Shown here in pieces: positions 47,346 to 58,983 of a DNA stretch of 64,000 nt; the stretch's first letter is position 1; every line of letters begins with the position of its first letter. The position numbers and the translations under genes were made by a program. The notes under the pieces were generated by a model that made no database searches, was not told the DNA's origin, and saw only the letters and a list, made by a program, of their open reading frames with translations. Source of the DNA: Girardinichthys multiradiatus (taxonomy: Eukaryota > Chordata > Actinopteri > Cyprinodontiformes > Goodeidae); the NCBI RefSeq assembly GCF_021462225.1, contig NC_061796.1, forward strand, positions 48,651,613 through 48,715,612, in the 5' to 3' direction.

Positions 47346-50300
47346 GTGAGACAGAACCAGAACCTGAACCTGTTTCTAAGCATTAGTTTGAAGCCTCCAG
47401 AAAGCTGATTTGGCCTTTTTGTTGCAATGTCACCTGGTTCGCGAGGTTTAGCACAAGTTTTCTTCTGAAACTCCTCTCTGTGTTCCTCAGCTTCTCTCAG
47501 GTGTTGCAGAGCCAGCTGACCCGACCCAACAAGCCCATTATTAGGACCTCTGAGCCTGTTTCTCTGCACCCCCGGAGCCGTTTGAAGAGGGTGGTGCTGC
47601 CTCTGTCACAGGTGAGCTGCAGCTTCACCTCTCATGAAGTAGTAGAGGTCAGGTGTTCATGGGTGGATGAGCATTAAATGTCTTGGATTCATAGTCAGAA
47701 ATAGAAGCTCGATTCAGTCAATGAATAATAATCAGAGGTGATTGGAGAGAGCTTTTCTGTCTGAAAGATGCTTCCTTCATCCTGCCTAAAACAGTTGGTC
47801 AAAAGGTGTGTCGCCGTGGTAACAGGGCAGGTTAAACACTGCAGCTGAAAGATCAAAAGACCCTCTTGGGCTTGTCCTGACCTTTTTTGAAGAGCCTGTC
47901 TCAGATTCGTCATCATCACTTGTGTCTTTCAGAGGATGAAGCTGCGTCCGAGGAAGAGGAGGAGGAGTGTCTGGACTCGACTCGGAGGTCTACAGCTCAC
48001 CCGCCACCTGTCGTACTGCAGCCTGCCCGGATTCTGGAGCTTCAGGAATAAGTACACATTGAGAGCCAGGCGCAGCGCCACCTACAGGAGTGAGTACCAG
48101 CAGAACCACTGGTCTGGGTCACTCCAAGCAGCTTAAATGGGTTTGGTGAGGAGGTCTACCAGATGTGGGAGCTGTAAACTGTTCCTAATGCTGCTCCATC
48201 AGATCAGTCAGCATGATGTCCAGGTTCCTGTTCTAAGGTTTCATTTATTTAGCCCTTTTAAAGCAGACAGTCAAACTGTTTAACAATAAAATAATAGAAA
48301 CAGAGAAAAGTAAAAATCTGGAATAAAGTGCCACAGTGCTGCTGAGCATTAAAACCTTCCTGAATAAAAATGTATTAAGTTTGGATTTAAAAAGGCCCAG
48401 GTCAGTGACTGAGCGTAGATCCAGAGCAGCTGGTACCAGCGTCTGGGTGCCGTGACCGAGAAGGCCCGGTCACCCCAACGTTTATATTTAGTACCCGGAA
48501 CATTCAAGAACAACTGGGACGGTGACCTCAGGGATCAACCACACATGCAGAAACTCAATCAGAAATGTAAGGTGGGAACAATAAAGGTTTAAAGAAGAGA
48601 GAGCTGAGCTGAAAAGCAAAGCTCTCGATTTACCGGTCGGTCTACGTTCCTACCTTCACCTATGGCCATGAACTTTGGGTCATGACCGAAAGAACGAGAT
48701 CCTGGATACAAGCGGCTGAAATGAGCTTCCTCCGTAGGGTGGCCGGGCACTCCCTTAGAGATAGGGTGAGGAGCTCGGAGTAGAGCCGCTGCTCCTCCAC
48801 ATTGAGAGGAGCCAGTTGAGGTGGCTCGGGCATCTATACCGGATGCCTCCTGGACGCCTTCCTCTGGAGGTGTTCCAGGCACGTCCCACCGGGAGGAGGT
48901 CCAGGGGACGGACCAGGACACGCTGGAGTGACTATGTCTCTTGGCTGGCCTGGGAACGCCTTGGGCTCCCCCTGGAGGAGCTGGAGGAGGTGTCTGGAGA
49001 GAGGGACGTCTGGGCGTCTCTGCTGAGTCTGCTGCCCCCGCGACCCGGTCCCGGATAAGCGGAAAACGACGAGTACGAGTTTTTAATATTTTAAAGCAGT
49101 CAGGCAGCCAGGGAGGGAGGGTCCAACGGGCTGATGTGCTCGTGTCTGGAGGTGTCGGTTCAAAGACGTGCAGCTGCTTTTTGGATCAGTTGAAGCCTGT
49201 TGAGGGGCGACGGAGAGGCAACAACATTAGGAGCGTTACAGTCATAACGTCTTGAGCCAAGAAAAGCGTGTATAGAATTACATATACTCTTGATGACTGC
49301 TCGGAAATTGATAACGATGAAATGGAGGAGCTCACAGTCGCCTATGTTGGTAGAATGGAGACAGGAGCTGAGGGAGGTGGATGAACTGGAGGCCCTAACG
49401 GCTCAACTACAGCTAAGATCTGATCAGTTCAAGCAGAAATGGTTACTTATAACAAGATATCTCTAAATGAAGGATTCTACAATGTCCTTAATGCCCATTT
49501 AACTATCTGTCTGTTCCATGCAAATTCAAATAAAAGCACCGTGAAAAAAAGAAAAGCGTGTATAGTCTTCGCAAGATCAGCGCGGGTTAACAAAGGCTGA
49601 GCTTCAGCTAGAAGACCAAGCTGGTCAAAGCTAGATTTTGACACTGAAATCACTCTTTAGTCAGGTAGACTCTGTGTTAGTTCGCTGTCTGAAGCTAGAC
49701 TGAAATCTTTCAAAGATTAAATCATCCTCTAAAAGTGGCTGCAGTTGGGTAAAAACATGATGCTAAAAACCTCTTTCAACCTGTTCAAACCCAGCAGAAC
49801 CTGCAGGAAGATCTGCATTAACAAGTGGCCCAACAGCATGTCTACCAGATGCCACTTTTTCAATAGAAACAAAGAAATGTACCACAAGCAGCGACTGAAG
49901 CGGCAAGCAAAACACGTTGGTGGATTTCAACCAGAGATGATTGGATGAAAGAACATCCTGGGACGATGGAGCTGTTTGTTCAATTCAATTCAGTTTATTT
50001 CTATAGCACCAATTCACAACACATGTCGTCTCAAGGTTCTTCACAACAGTCAGGTTCATACATTCCTATTAATCGTAACCATTGAACAGTTCAGTCAGAT
50101 TCAGTTATTTATTCAAATTGGATCAAAAGTTTTTCTATCTAAGGAAACCCAGCAGATTGCATCCAGTCAGTGACTTGCAGCATTCACTCCTCCTGGATGA
50201 GCATGTAGAGACAGTGGACAGTCACTGGTGTTGACTTTGCAGCAATCCCTCATACTGAGCATGCATGTAGCGACAGTGGAGAGGAAAAACTCCCTTTTAA

Positions 50301-51718
50301 CAGGAAGAAACCTCCAGCAGAACCAGAACCAGGCTCAGTGTGAGCGGCCATCTGCCACGACCACTGAGGTTGAGAGAACAGAGCAGAGACACAAAGAGAA
50401 CAAAGAAGCACTGATCCAGGAGTACTTTCTATGGGAAGGAAAAGTAAATGTTAATGGATGTAGCTCCTTTAGTCGTTTCATCTAGAACGAAAGAACAGAT
50501 AAACTCTGAACTAGTTTTCAAGGTTAGAGTCTGAAAAAGAGAACATAGAGTTAGTTACAGTAGAAGCTCAGTCAGTAGCCATGTCTAGGAGAGAGAAAGG
50601 GTTAAACACTGAAAGTTTCTGACTGAATATGGAGAACATGAAGATAAAACAGCTGAACAGGTGATATCAGAGTTAAACGTAATGGTTCTGATGAAGATTG
50701 TTTTAGTTTCTCTAGATCTGTGAGATGGTCTCCTCAACCCAAAGATCTCCTGATGTCTACAGCTGAGCAGCAGAAACGATTGATATTCAGGATTCATCCT
50801 GGTGCTTGAAATCCATGAATTTCTTTGTTTTTCTCAAGGTCCTAAAGGTCTTGGAGCTAAAACTGTTGCTCTCCAGACTTGTTGCTACATACATGTTTGG
50901 ACTGGCAGATATTTGAACTTTGAGGTTTGTTTCTCTGTGTTGTGCAGCAGCAGATGATCATCACTAGGAACCCAGAGACAAACTGAGCTGTGAGTTAATG
51001 AACATCTAGCTGAAGAAGCAGTAGACCTGCTAGTTGTCCACTCTGCAGACCTTTTTTCTTCTCAACCAGGTTTAGCCTTCTTGCTTTAACAGAAGATCCT
51101 TCTGAGATTTCTTTAGATGCCTCACCAGACTCATGAGCTGCTACCGTCGCCTTTCTGGAGGCCTCAGATTGTGTCTTCTGGATCCAACCTGTATGCTTCT
51201 GTGCTGGTTCTCCACAGGACGAGGAAAGCTGGACGGTTGTCTGGGCCAGAGTCGCCTGGTGAGGACAGCAAAGCTCCAAACACAGACTGCAGGTCAGTTC
51301 CTCAGTCTGATGAAACCGAACTGTGATTGGATACGCTCCCACAGACATCAGCTAATCCGGTTCCTGCTGCACCTTCTGTGAGCAGTTCGCTCCAGCAACA
51401 TCTGCAGAAGCTGGTTGTAGCTGAAAACATCCTGAAGGACCAGCATCAGATGTCTGAAGCGGTCGCTTACATGAACTCTGTTTTCTGGCAGGAGGACAAA
51501 GACTGAGTCAAACGCTGCAGAGGGGCGGAGCCACATCGTTAAAGGGCCGGTGGTTTCCCACCAGGAAGCAACTGGATGCACAGCTGGATGAGTATATGTC
51601 TCTGTCCAGGAGCAGGCTGGACAAGCAGCTGGAGGACTACATGTCCATGTCCCGCAGACGTCTGGACGAAGAGCTGGACGAGTACATGATGATGGCGGGG
51701 CAGTCTCTGGAAGACTGA
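47281..51718 (+). CDS. CHTOP/FoP-like protein with three UAP56-binding-type repeats
   Basis: Five coding exons: 47281-47345, 47491-47611, 47933-48089, 51218-51292, 51492-51718. All are GT-AG with matching phases (645 bp, 214 aa). An N-terminal TVSLNERF motif (residues 17-23) is like the SLNERF of CHTOP (Friend of PRMT1). The middle is strongly basic (RMKLRPRKRRRSVW). The C-terminus has three tandem 15-residue units, QLDAQLDEYM (166-175), RLDKQLEDYM (181-190) and RLDEELDEYM (196-205), the C-terminal FoP-duplication motif that in CHTOP and ALYREF contacts the helicase UAP56/DDX39. A role in mRNA export is therefore inferred. It lacks the RGG/GAR block of true CHTOP, so it is a relative, not clearly the orthologue. 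Introns hold Rex3-like, L1 and other repeats. An upstream noncoding exon is likely. An AATAAA lies at 51982. Confidence 0.8.
47491..47611 (+). CDS. FoP-like exon 2
   Basis: 121 bp, phase 2 to 0, encoding FSQVLQSQLTRPNKPIIR to VVLPLSQ. Acceptor TTCCTCAG, donor ACAG|GTGAGC. Confidence 0.8.
47933..48089 (+). CDS. FoP-like exon 3 (basic)
   Basis: 157 bp, phase 0 to 1, encoding RMKLRPRKRRRSVW and an Arg/Tyr-rich run ending RRSATYR. Donor GGA|GTGAGT. Confidence 0.78.
48240..49260 (-). repeat. Unnamed dispersed repeat split by a Rex3-like LINE
   Basis: The flanks 48,240-48,597 and 49,077-49,260 read like one interrupted teleost repeat (AAGGCCCGGTCACCC on the left; GTGATGTGCTCG/GCAGCTGC on the right). 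The LINE at 48,598 lies between them. Boundaries are approximate and the family name is uncertain. Confidence 0.45.
48598..49076 (+). mobile_element. Rex3-like (RTE-type) LINE, 3' end only
   Basis: The plus-strand frame near 48,816-49,058 encodes the Rex3 ORF C-terminus: RWLGHLYRMPPGRLPLEVF, GRTRTRWSDYVSWLAWERLG and LEELEEVSGERDVWASLL. The 3' end is CCCGGATAAGCGGAAAACG. It is heavily 5'-truncated and has a stop near 48,780, so it is inactive. Confidence 0.85.
49276..49550 (+). mobile_element. 5'-truncated L1-type insertion with perfect 15-bp TSD
   Basis: GAAAAGCGTGTATAG occurs at 49261-49275 and again at 49551-49565. The 275 bp between ends in AATAAAAGCACCGTG followed by a short poly(A), as expected for L1-type target-primed insertion. 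The interior has a short frame (WRQELREVDELEALTAQL) like an ORF2 C-terminus. It sits in an intron of the FoP-like gene. Confidence 0.85.
49980..50576 (+). repeat. Dispersed repeat, copy B (about 600 bp)
   Basis: Inverse counterpart of 37060-37660 with very high identity; the main differences are short indels (for example in the ACGACC...GAGGTTGAG segment). It lies in an intron of the FoP-like gene. The sequence after 50,576 no longer matches copy A. Confidence 0.8.
50577..51217. other. FoP-like intron, no feature recognised
   Basis: No exon with suitable phase was found here. It may contain the tail of a longer version of the preceding repeat. Confidence 0.45.
51218..51292 (+). CDS. FoP-like exon 4
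   Basis: 75 bp, phase 1 to 1, acceptor CCACAG|GACGAG, donor GCAG|GTCAGT. It encodes RGKLDGCLGQSRLVRTAK. Chosen because only this exon links the phases of exons 3 and 5. Confidence 0.68.
51492..51718 (+). CDS. FoP-like exon 5 (three LDxxLDxYM units, stop)
   Basis: 227 bp, entered in phase 1 after TCTGGCAG. Encodes GQRLSQTLQRGGA, then the three 15-residue units, ending GQSLED and TGA at 51716-51718. Confidence 0.85.
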
Positions 51719-51981
51719 GGGGGCGGAGTCTGGATCAGGTTTGGTTTTTAATGAGGACGGAACGAGGTTTTATTTACTGACTGAGAGCAGCAAAGATCTA
51801 GCTGCTGATTGGTTCCTGAGCTTCAGTTTTCTCTCTGTTGGTCTTTGTTTCTGCAGCTCTTCTCCTCAGTTGTTCTTTTATTGTTTGCGATGCTTTTGTC
51901 CACTTCACTGACCTCTCTCTGCGTTGGAAATCCGAATTACTGAAGCTGCACTTTTGTTCCCAGCCTTTGACAGAAAATGTG

Positions 51982-51987
51982 AATAAA
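51982..51987 (+). promoter_or_regulatory. Polyadenylation signal of the FoP-like gene
   Basis: AATAAA 264 bp after the stop codon, within GTGAATAAACG. It lies 174 bp before the hAT insertion. Confidence 0.6.
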
Positions 51988-52160
51988 CGACGTTACCTTC
52001 TGAGAAGATGCTGGTTGTTCTTCATACCAGGGGGACCACTGATTGGGGCGGAGCCCCCTAGCTGTTATGATTGGTTCATTTATCTCCTCTCCTGTGGCCC
52101 AGGATGCAGCTGGACCTGTTTTGCTCAGCCAGGGTTAGAACCTTGTCTAAGTGTATAAGG

Positions 52161-55158
52161 TAGAGGTCGGCAACCCGCGGCTCTGCGTGGCTTGGGAAAA
52201 ATAAATTTAATTTAATTGAAGTGTATTTCATTTGTTAGTTCTTTTTTAAAAATTTAGTTCTAAATTGGAAGACTTGTGATCTTGAAATGTCAAAATAAAA
52301 TTATATTGTTTTCTCTCGCTCAAAATAAGCGTCACACTCAGCGAAGCTGTTATGGTGCGTTCACACCGAACGCGGATTCTGCGAATTTTTCGCCTCATTT
52401 GTGTGCTTTTGTCCGCGTGAACTCCGCGTTGCCGTTTGGCAACAAGCAGCAACGCTTCGCCGCGTCATCAAGTAGGAGGAGCTTCTATCTGCTGCTTGCT
52501 GGTTTCAACTGAACATGGCCGACATGGATTTCACGGATAATCACCTGTGGAGAGCTGAAAAACACCAGATTCTTCAGGGACGGGAACAGTTCGGAGATTA
52601 CCACCACTTATTCCAGGAGCTGCGTCTGGATGACGGTTGATTTCAGCGGTACTTCCGTCTATCCAGGACCCAGTTCGAAGATCTGCTGCCCCGCGTTGTG
52701 AGATGAATCGGCCTCCGAGACACCAACTACCGGTGCTGTATCCCCGCTGCTGAACGCCTGTCCATCTGTCTTCGGTGAGTAAATAAAAAACAGTCGGTTT
52801 TTAATGTCCACATCTCCTAAATATAAGATATTTGTGCCTAAACATAACCAGGTCCTTTCTGTACTTGTCTCGGTAAAAGTAATTAGTTGAGTCATACAAC
52901 TCTGGCTTGCTACACACCACCATTATGATCTGGTCCTCCATCTTCACTGACAACCACTTCTTCTCCGCTGCGGTTCTTCACCCTACATCACAGCCACATC
53001 CAGTCCCTGATTGGTTGACGCGACTTTAGGAAAAAGTTCAGATCTTTCAACTCGTTCATCGCTTCGCTCCTGCTTCACTCGGGGTGCCTTCCGCACCGTG
53101 TCCTTCGTACCGCCTCGCACCGCGCCGCTCCTGAACGCGCCTCTCCTTATCGCAGAATCTGCGTTCAGTGTGAACGCACCATTATACCTGCCAAAACGGC
53201 ATCCATTTATTGAGACTTTCAACCCCAGGTAGGCCAAGTATGGAGTATGTAAGAAAAGAAAAATATCTGAAGAAAATCAAACATTTCATGATGCCTGGAC
53301 AGATTCATTTGCATTTTCTACTGATGAGAGTGGCCTACCAGTATGCTTAAGCCTAACCCTGGCTAACAATAAACGGTCAAATGTCGCGAGACATTTCTAA
53401 AATAAACACAGAGCCTTCGCTGAAAAATATCAGGAGGGAAAAGAGAGAAAAGTTGTTTCTAAACGGATGCAGAAGGCTGATCTCAGGAAAAATCAAGAAG
53501 CGGATGAACTCTGCAAGTTCAGCTACCAGTTTTTTAGCTGCTCAGGAAATAGTCAGGCAGGGGAAACGGTTCACAGATGGAGAATATATGAAAGAGTCAT
53601 TAAGCTTTCAGAACACCTATAAGACTGTGTCAAAGACAGAACCATGAAAATGGCAGAAAATATCACAAAATAAGACATCATTTCAGCTGCAGCGTATTCA
53701 ATCGCCTGTGATGAGTCCAAATGAACAAATAGTGCTGCTCTGCTGATATGTGAACTCTAAGTGAAGAAATGGTTGAGCTGATGCCACTAAGATGCCAGAC
53801 ACGGGGGAGGACATCTGAGAGGCTGTGCGTGATTGTTTAAGAGCCAAAGAAATAAAAACAACCCACCTAGTGTCAGTGGAACTGATGGGGCACCGAGTTA
53901 CTGGAGCGCACAGTGGCTTTGTGGCTTTGCTGCAGAGGTCACTGAATAGAAAGCTGCACCAAGAGGCATTGTCATCCAGAATGCACAGAGGTCATGAATG
54001 TTGTCATTCAGATTATCAATAAAATAATGGCTAAAGGTTTAAATCACCGTCGGTTCTGTTCGTTACTGGATGAGGTGGAGAGCACGTAGTCTGATCTCCT
54101 GCTGCATGACAAGAGTCCGGTGGCTGTCCAGAGGAGAGGTGCTGAAACGTTTTGCTGGGAGAGATGAAAACTTCCATGAGCAGCAAAGAGCTCACCTTTC
54201 CTGAGCTGGAACAGCCAGAGTAGCTGGAAAAGCTGCACTTCATGGTGGACATGAGAGCGAACCTGAACCGGCTGAACCCAACTCTTCAGGGGAGAGGAGG
54301 GACATGCTGGAGGAGGCGTTAGCGTTTGAGCGCAAACTGACATTTTTATCAGAGATTTACACAGAGGCACACTGTCATTTCCCCTCTTTAATGGAACAAG
54401 CTCACAGGGTGATAAATTCAGAGTATTTGCAGTCTGCAATCACCACCATGGAAGCTTCGTTTGGGAAACGACTCTGAGTTCAGAGAGGAAAAAAATACAT
54501 TGTCCTTCTTCCCCGTCACTCCCCTGACCATCGGTCCGTCCCTGTTAAATGTGACTGCATTTACAGGTGCAAGTCAACCTGATCTGGAGGTGCAGCTGGC
54601 TGACATAGCTGACAAAGACACGTGGGCGTCCAAATTCAAACGCTCGACAGAAGATCTTGAAGGTGTTGCTCGTCAGAAGGCCACTCTTGTTCAGATTCAC
54701 AAATGGAGCGATATTAAGAACCTTCCAGAACCAGAAACATGGCCTGCCATCCCAGACACCTGCATAAAGACGAAGAAATTAGCATTTGGAGTCCTTTCGA
54801 TCTTTGGATCCACATTTGTAGCTATACGTTAAAGACAAACAACGCTCACGCCTCACAGACGACAGTCCTGTTTTCTACATGGATAGTTTAAGTTCAGCTT
54901 TTTAATTCATCTGAAACAGACCTTAAAATCAGCGTGTTGCTTTTTTTTGTTACTTAGAATTCAAAATGCGTTCATTACATAAATAAAATGACATTTTCTC
55001 TGTAGCACTTCATGGATTTCATAAGCAACACACTATAGTTGTTTATACAACGTGTAAAGATAAGAAAAAAGAATATACACAGTGTCCTCATCCTGTTTTC
55101 TTTTCCGTGGAAACCGGGTCCAAAAGGCTCTTTGGGTGTTAAAGGTCGCCGACCCCTG
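52161..55158 (+). mobile_element. hAT transposon carrying a Harbinger insertion
   Basis: Ends TAGAGGTCGGCAACCC and GGTCGCCGACCCCTG are inverted repeats. The 8-bp flanks GTATAAGG (52153-52160) and GTATATGG (55159-55166) match at seven of eight positions. Broken plus-strand frames resemble a BED-finger hAT transposase: the SEENQTFHDAW and SNVARHF region near 53,260-53,400, FLAAQEIVRQGKRFTDGEY near 53,530, and the C-terminal dimerisation motif LSIFGSTF near 54,800. It is inactive. It inserted about 170 bp beyond the FoP-like polyadenylation signal. Confidence 0.9.
52353..53181 (+). mobile_element. PIF/Harbinger element, internally deleted
   Basis: Inverted ends begin TGGTGCGTTCACACYGAACG and are flanked by TTA at 52350-52352 and 53182-53184, the Harbinger TWA target. 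From ATG 52515 the plus strand encodes the transposase N-terminus (DYHHLFQELRLDD, FQRYFRLSRTQFEDLLPR, AAERLSICLR) with in-frame TGA at 52638 and 52704. No catalytic domain remains. It interrupts the hAT element at 52161-55158. Confidence 0.93.
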
Positions 55159-55166
55159 GTATATGG

Positions 55167-58100
55167 TAACTACGAGCTCCTAGCATGGAGACAGAACATG
55201 TAGATTAGACTGTGTATGGAAAGCTGTTTATGCAATAATGTGAGGACAGTTTATTTGTGGAGTGTCAGCTTTAAAGGAAGAGTTTAAAAGCGAAGCATCA
55301 CATGAAAGCATAAAACATGAGATGTAATCTGTTAAAATGACCTAATTCAAGCAGATTTAAGGCTAACCGTGATGAGAAGTGACCTTTAACCTTTATGGCT
55401 AAGCTGTAGCAAACAGTAATGTTTACAATGAAGCACACAGAGTCCAACAGAATCTGGCAGGAACAGAATGAGAACCATTTCCTGAAGTGTCTTCACCGTT
55501 GGCCCATAAGCTCCATAAAGCCCTGCAGGTCTCTGTTCAATCACACCACCAGTCCACCTGCCAGCGAGCCGCCCAGGACTGCCCATCTCAGCACCTGGAC
55601 AGGTGAACCCACACATGCACAGGGAGAACTTTTAGGGTGTTTCTTGTTTGATGTTAATTTTAGTTACAGATGTGAAAAACAAACCAAAACGTTTGGATAT
55701 TAACCTGTTAAAGTGAATTAAGATGAAATTTCTCCATAAAAACCTCTGTGGTCCGACACCAAGAAAGAAGCTGGAGGGAAATAAACTCCGGCGTCCTGCA
55801 GACCAACTGATTCCAGCAGAATCTGAACTTTTACAAGATTGATTTGACATTTTATTCTTTTAAATCAAGTTTCTGTCTGAAGTTTCGATGTTTAGAACAG
55901 AAGATGGTTCTTAAAATAAACATCTAGATGTGGAACTAAAAGCCTTCTTGTTTCTTGGTTTTGGTTGGGTTATTTTTTTCCCAGCATGCAGTCTTGCTCG
56001 CATACGTTCTTTTTATTTCTATCCACAGATTATTTTTAAAATGTTAGTAATGAGTTCGTGTCTGTGGTGACAGGTTCTGTTTGTTTCTGTCTTGATGTGA
56101 AAATACTTTCTTGTAATTGAATCTGATCGTTTGTAAAACTGGGATCAGCGGGCCGATAACTGGGACAGAAGTGACGTTGACCGTAAACAGAACATATGGG
56201 CACCGGCATTTCTAGGTCTAATACTTTGTTCTTTTTTTTTTTTTTTGCACATACAGTCCATGAATCTGTCTGAAATATTTCACTTTTATTTAATGAAACC
56301 CTGCTGAGATATTTAAACTTAGTTGCAGTTCCTGCAGCTGTCCAGAAGATGGAGGTGTTGGTGTTTCTTCTCCAGAACCTGCAGCAGCTGGCTGCCCCGT
56401 TCTGACCCAGCTGCTGTTTGGACCAACTGTCTAAGCTTTGACTGAACACACAGATTAATGTTGATATGGTCCATCAGAACCATCTGCTGGGACTATTACT
56501 TTCTCTTGAAGGGTTCTGGATGTTTGTGTGCTGTGCCTCATTTTTATCACATGATCCGTTTTATTACATTGAAGCAACTTTTTAGCCCAGGAAGTTGAAA
56601 CTTTTCCTCCTGTTTGATGCTCAGCTTCCTGTCAGCTGACTGTTAGTGTGGGAACCTGAAGGAGACATTTGAAAACAGAACCTACAGACAGATGGAGCCA
56701 CATTAGAACATGTGGGCTTTGCTCACGGTTCCAAACCTTCTCAGTAGATACTAAAGAGTGCATTCTGCTACTGACTTGTTTATTGGCTTGGGTGACGTTT
56801 AATGTTTCTGACTCCGACACGAAGCTGATCACCCACAGTGGGTCTGAGGTCTGGGCTGCAGGAGAGGACCACTCCATCCTCTCCACCTCCAAATCCTGTT
56901 GGTGGTTTCTGATAAATCCATTCTGTTGGAGGCAGCAGCAACATCTTGGAGGACAGAGGTTGGTCCTAAAGAGAGGGAAAATGGCTCCAGAATCTCATCG
57001 TCGTAACTCTCTGGAGTTAGGTGGCCTCTAATGATAATAAGCCTCGTTTGTCTAGTGAGGAAGATGCTGGGTCACACCATCTTTTGGGTTGGCAAAGAGG
57101 TTTTTCTCGCAGCAGCCTCCTTCCTACTCAACCCACAGATGTTTTCCTTCCAGATGTTGCTCCGTTTAGAGGGGAAACGATCAAGATTTCCTTCAGTCTG
57201 ACATTTATCACCAAGAAGCAACAACCAGAAATCTGTAGATACTGAGTTCTCCTGGTTCCTGGATGGATCAACGGGTTAAACTGTTTGTGCCGCTCTAACT
57301 TCCAGTCTGCTGCTTCTCATGCTGGTGCATTGTGGGAAACATAGGATCCAGCAGGCTGACACTGTTCAGACTCAGATAACTGGCTGTTGGACATGTTCTG
57401 GACTTGATGTGATCCTGTCTGTTCAGCTCCTCCTCTGAAGATCTGATCATACTTTTGAAGGTCACCTGTTTCCTGATGATGTTGACCAGTCCAGATCTTC
57501 ACTGATGAGTTGTTGAATTCCAAACACAGTCGGGTTCTGATGGTGTTCTTACAGAACATCGCTAACAATAACCTGAGATGATCACTGGGCTGAACACACA
57601 CAGTTTTACTGCTCAACATGGAGACTTACTGCAGGAACTAAGAGAAACACCAGTGAAACCAGTCCGAGGCCTGACTGCAAATGTCTCCGATCAGAACCAG
57701 TCATGCTTCAGTCAGTGTTTTAGACCTGATGCAATCACAAACAACCACCAGGAACGCTGTGAGGAACCCATCAGAGATTTAACTTCAACAGCTTCCAGGA
57801 GGTTTTCCAGAAACGGGTTTAAACACGAGTTCAGAGAGCGAGGGACGAATGTTCCTCCCTGAGCTCAGGCGCTGGGGGTGGAGGTGGTGGTGGAGATGGA
57901 GGGTGGAGATAAACAGTCTCTGGATGAGGAAACAAACTCTGTGAACTCAGCTGCTGCTGGCTGAGCTCCATCTGGTGATCCTGCAGCTTCTGTTTCTGTC
58001 TGCTACTCCCAGATCGGCTCTGCCCGTCACCGACCCAGTCCACAGGATCCATGGAGGATCAGGAGCATTGTGATCTAGAGAGGAAAGGTTCCGCTGAAGT

Positions 58101-58350
58101 TCTGCAGCTGCTCCATTTACTGGATTTAAACAGAAGAACCTTCAGAACATTAAAGATGTTCTGCTAAATCATTATTCTAAATAACACGAGTTCTTTCAGT
58201 TTTGTTAAATTCCCACAAATATTTGTATCTAGATCATCCAAGTTCTAGAGAAAAGGAAACTCCAGTCGGGTCCTTCTGCGACACATCAACACGGAGCTGA
58301 TCCAGAAACACAGTGGGAATCCACTTCATCAAAAACCAGTTCTGGGTTCT
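55167..58350. other. Intergenic, no gene recognised
   Basis: About 3.2 kb between the hAT element and a SINE. Open frames here are short, match nothing I know and lack convincing splice context. There is a T-run at about 56,232-56,246 and high GGTTCTG density. Confidence 0.5.
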
Positions 58351-58351
58351 G

Positions 58352-58500
58352 CTGGTGTAGCGGTCAAGTGCCCAACCATGTGCAGAGGCTGTGGTCCTGG
58401 GTTCGAGTCCCGGACTGGCGACCTGTACCCTCTTTCCTGTCTACCTACTGTCGAAAAATGAAGGCCTCTAGTGCAGCAAAAATATATAAAAAACCCAGTT
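58352..58500 (+). mobile_element. tRNA-derived SINE
   Basis: An A-box-like TAGCGGTCAAGTG at 58358-58370 and a perfect B-box GGTTCGAGTCC at 58400-58410 sit 40 bp apart in a tRNA-like head. A non-tRNA body (GAAGGCCTCTAGTGCAGC) and an A-rich end AAAAATATATAAAAAAC follow. The head does not fold into a complete tRNA, so it is a SINE and not a tRNA gene. Confidence 0.7.
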
Positions 58501-58957
58501 CTGATACTGAGTGTGCTCCCAAATGGTTCCGTGAAGGATACCAACAGGACGGACCACACGGGTTTCACTGATAGGCACTTCAGGAGTGGTTCTGTCTGGT
58601 CTCAGCTGCAGATCCAAAACTAACCAGAACCAAGTTTCACAAAAATAAAATGTTACTTTAAAGAAGCAGTGACCCTGAAAACCAGAACTGAACAGAACCT
58701 GGATTATGTGGAACATTCCATTTTTTATGGAGAAACTTCAGCAGAATCCACCAGAAGTGGTTCTGATGGAGAGATTTAGTTCCATTAATCAAACTGATCT
58801 TAAATCAGTTCTTGTGTAACATGTATGGAGGTCAGAAACAGACAGGAGAACCTCCAACAGAACCATATGGTCCCAGTCTGAGCCAAGTATGACCGTTTAA
58901 AACCAGTTCAGCCCAGGATCCAGTGTTTCAGGAAGGTACCGCCACAGGAATCTTCTC

Positions 58958-58983
58958 ACACACACACACACACACACACACAC
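58958..58983 (+). repeat. Short (CA)n microsatellite
   Basis: About 13 CA units upstream of the FRAT-like gene, with a shorter run near 59,107-59,118. Confidence 0.9.

Noticed and set aside
49745..49948. Extra exon of the FoP-like gene (basic 67-aa frame)
   Set aside because: Exons 3 and 4 already join in phase without it, and it shows no match to the family and no clear acceptor.
58352..58425. A true tRNA gene
   Set aside because: A- and B-boxes are present, but the arms do not complete a cloverleaf and a SINE body with an A-rich tail follows.
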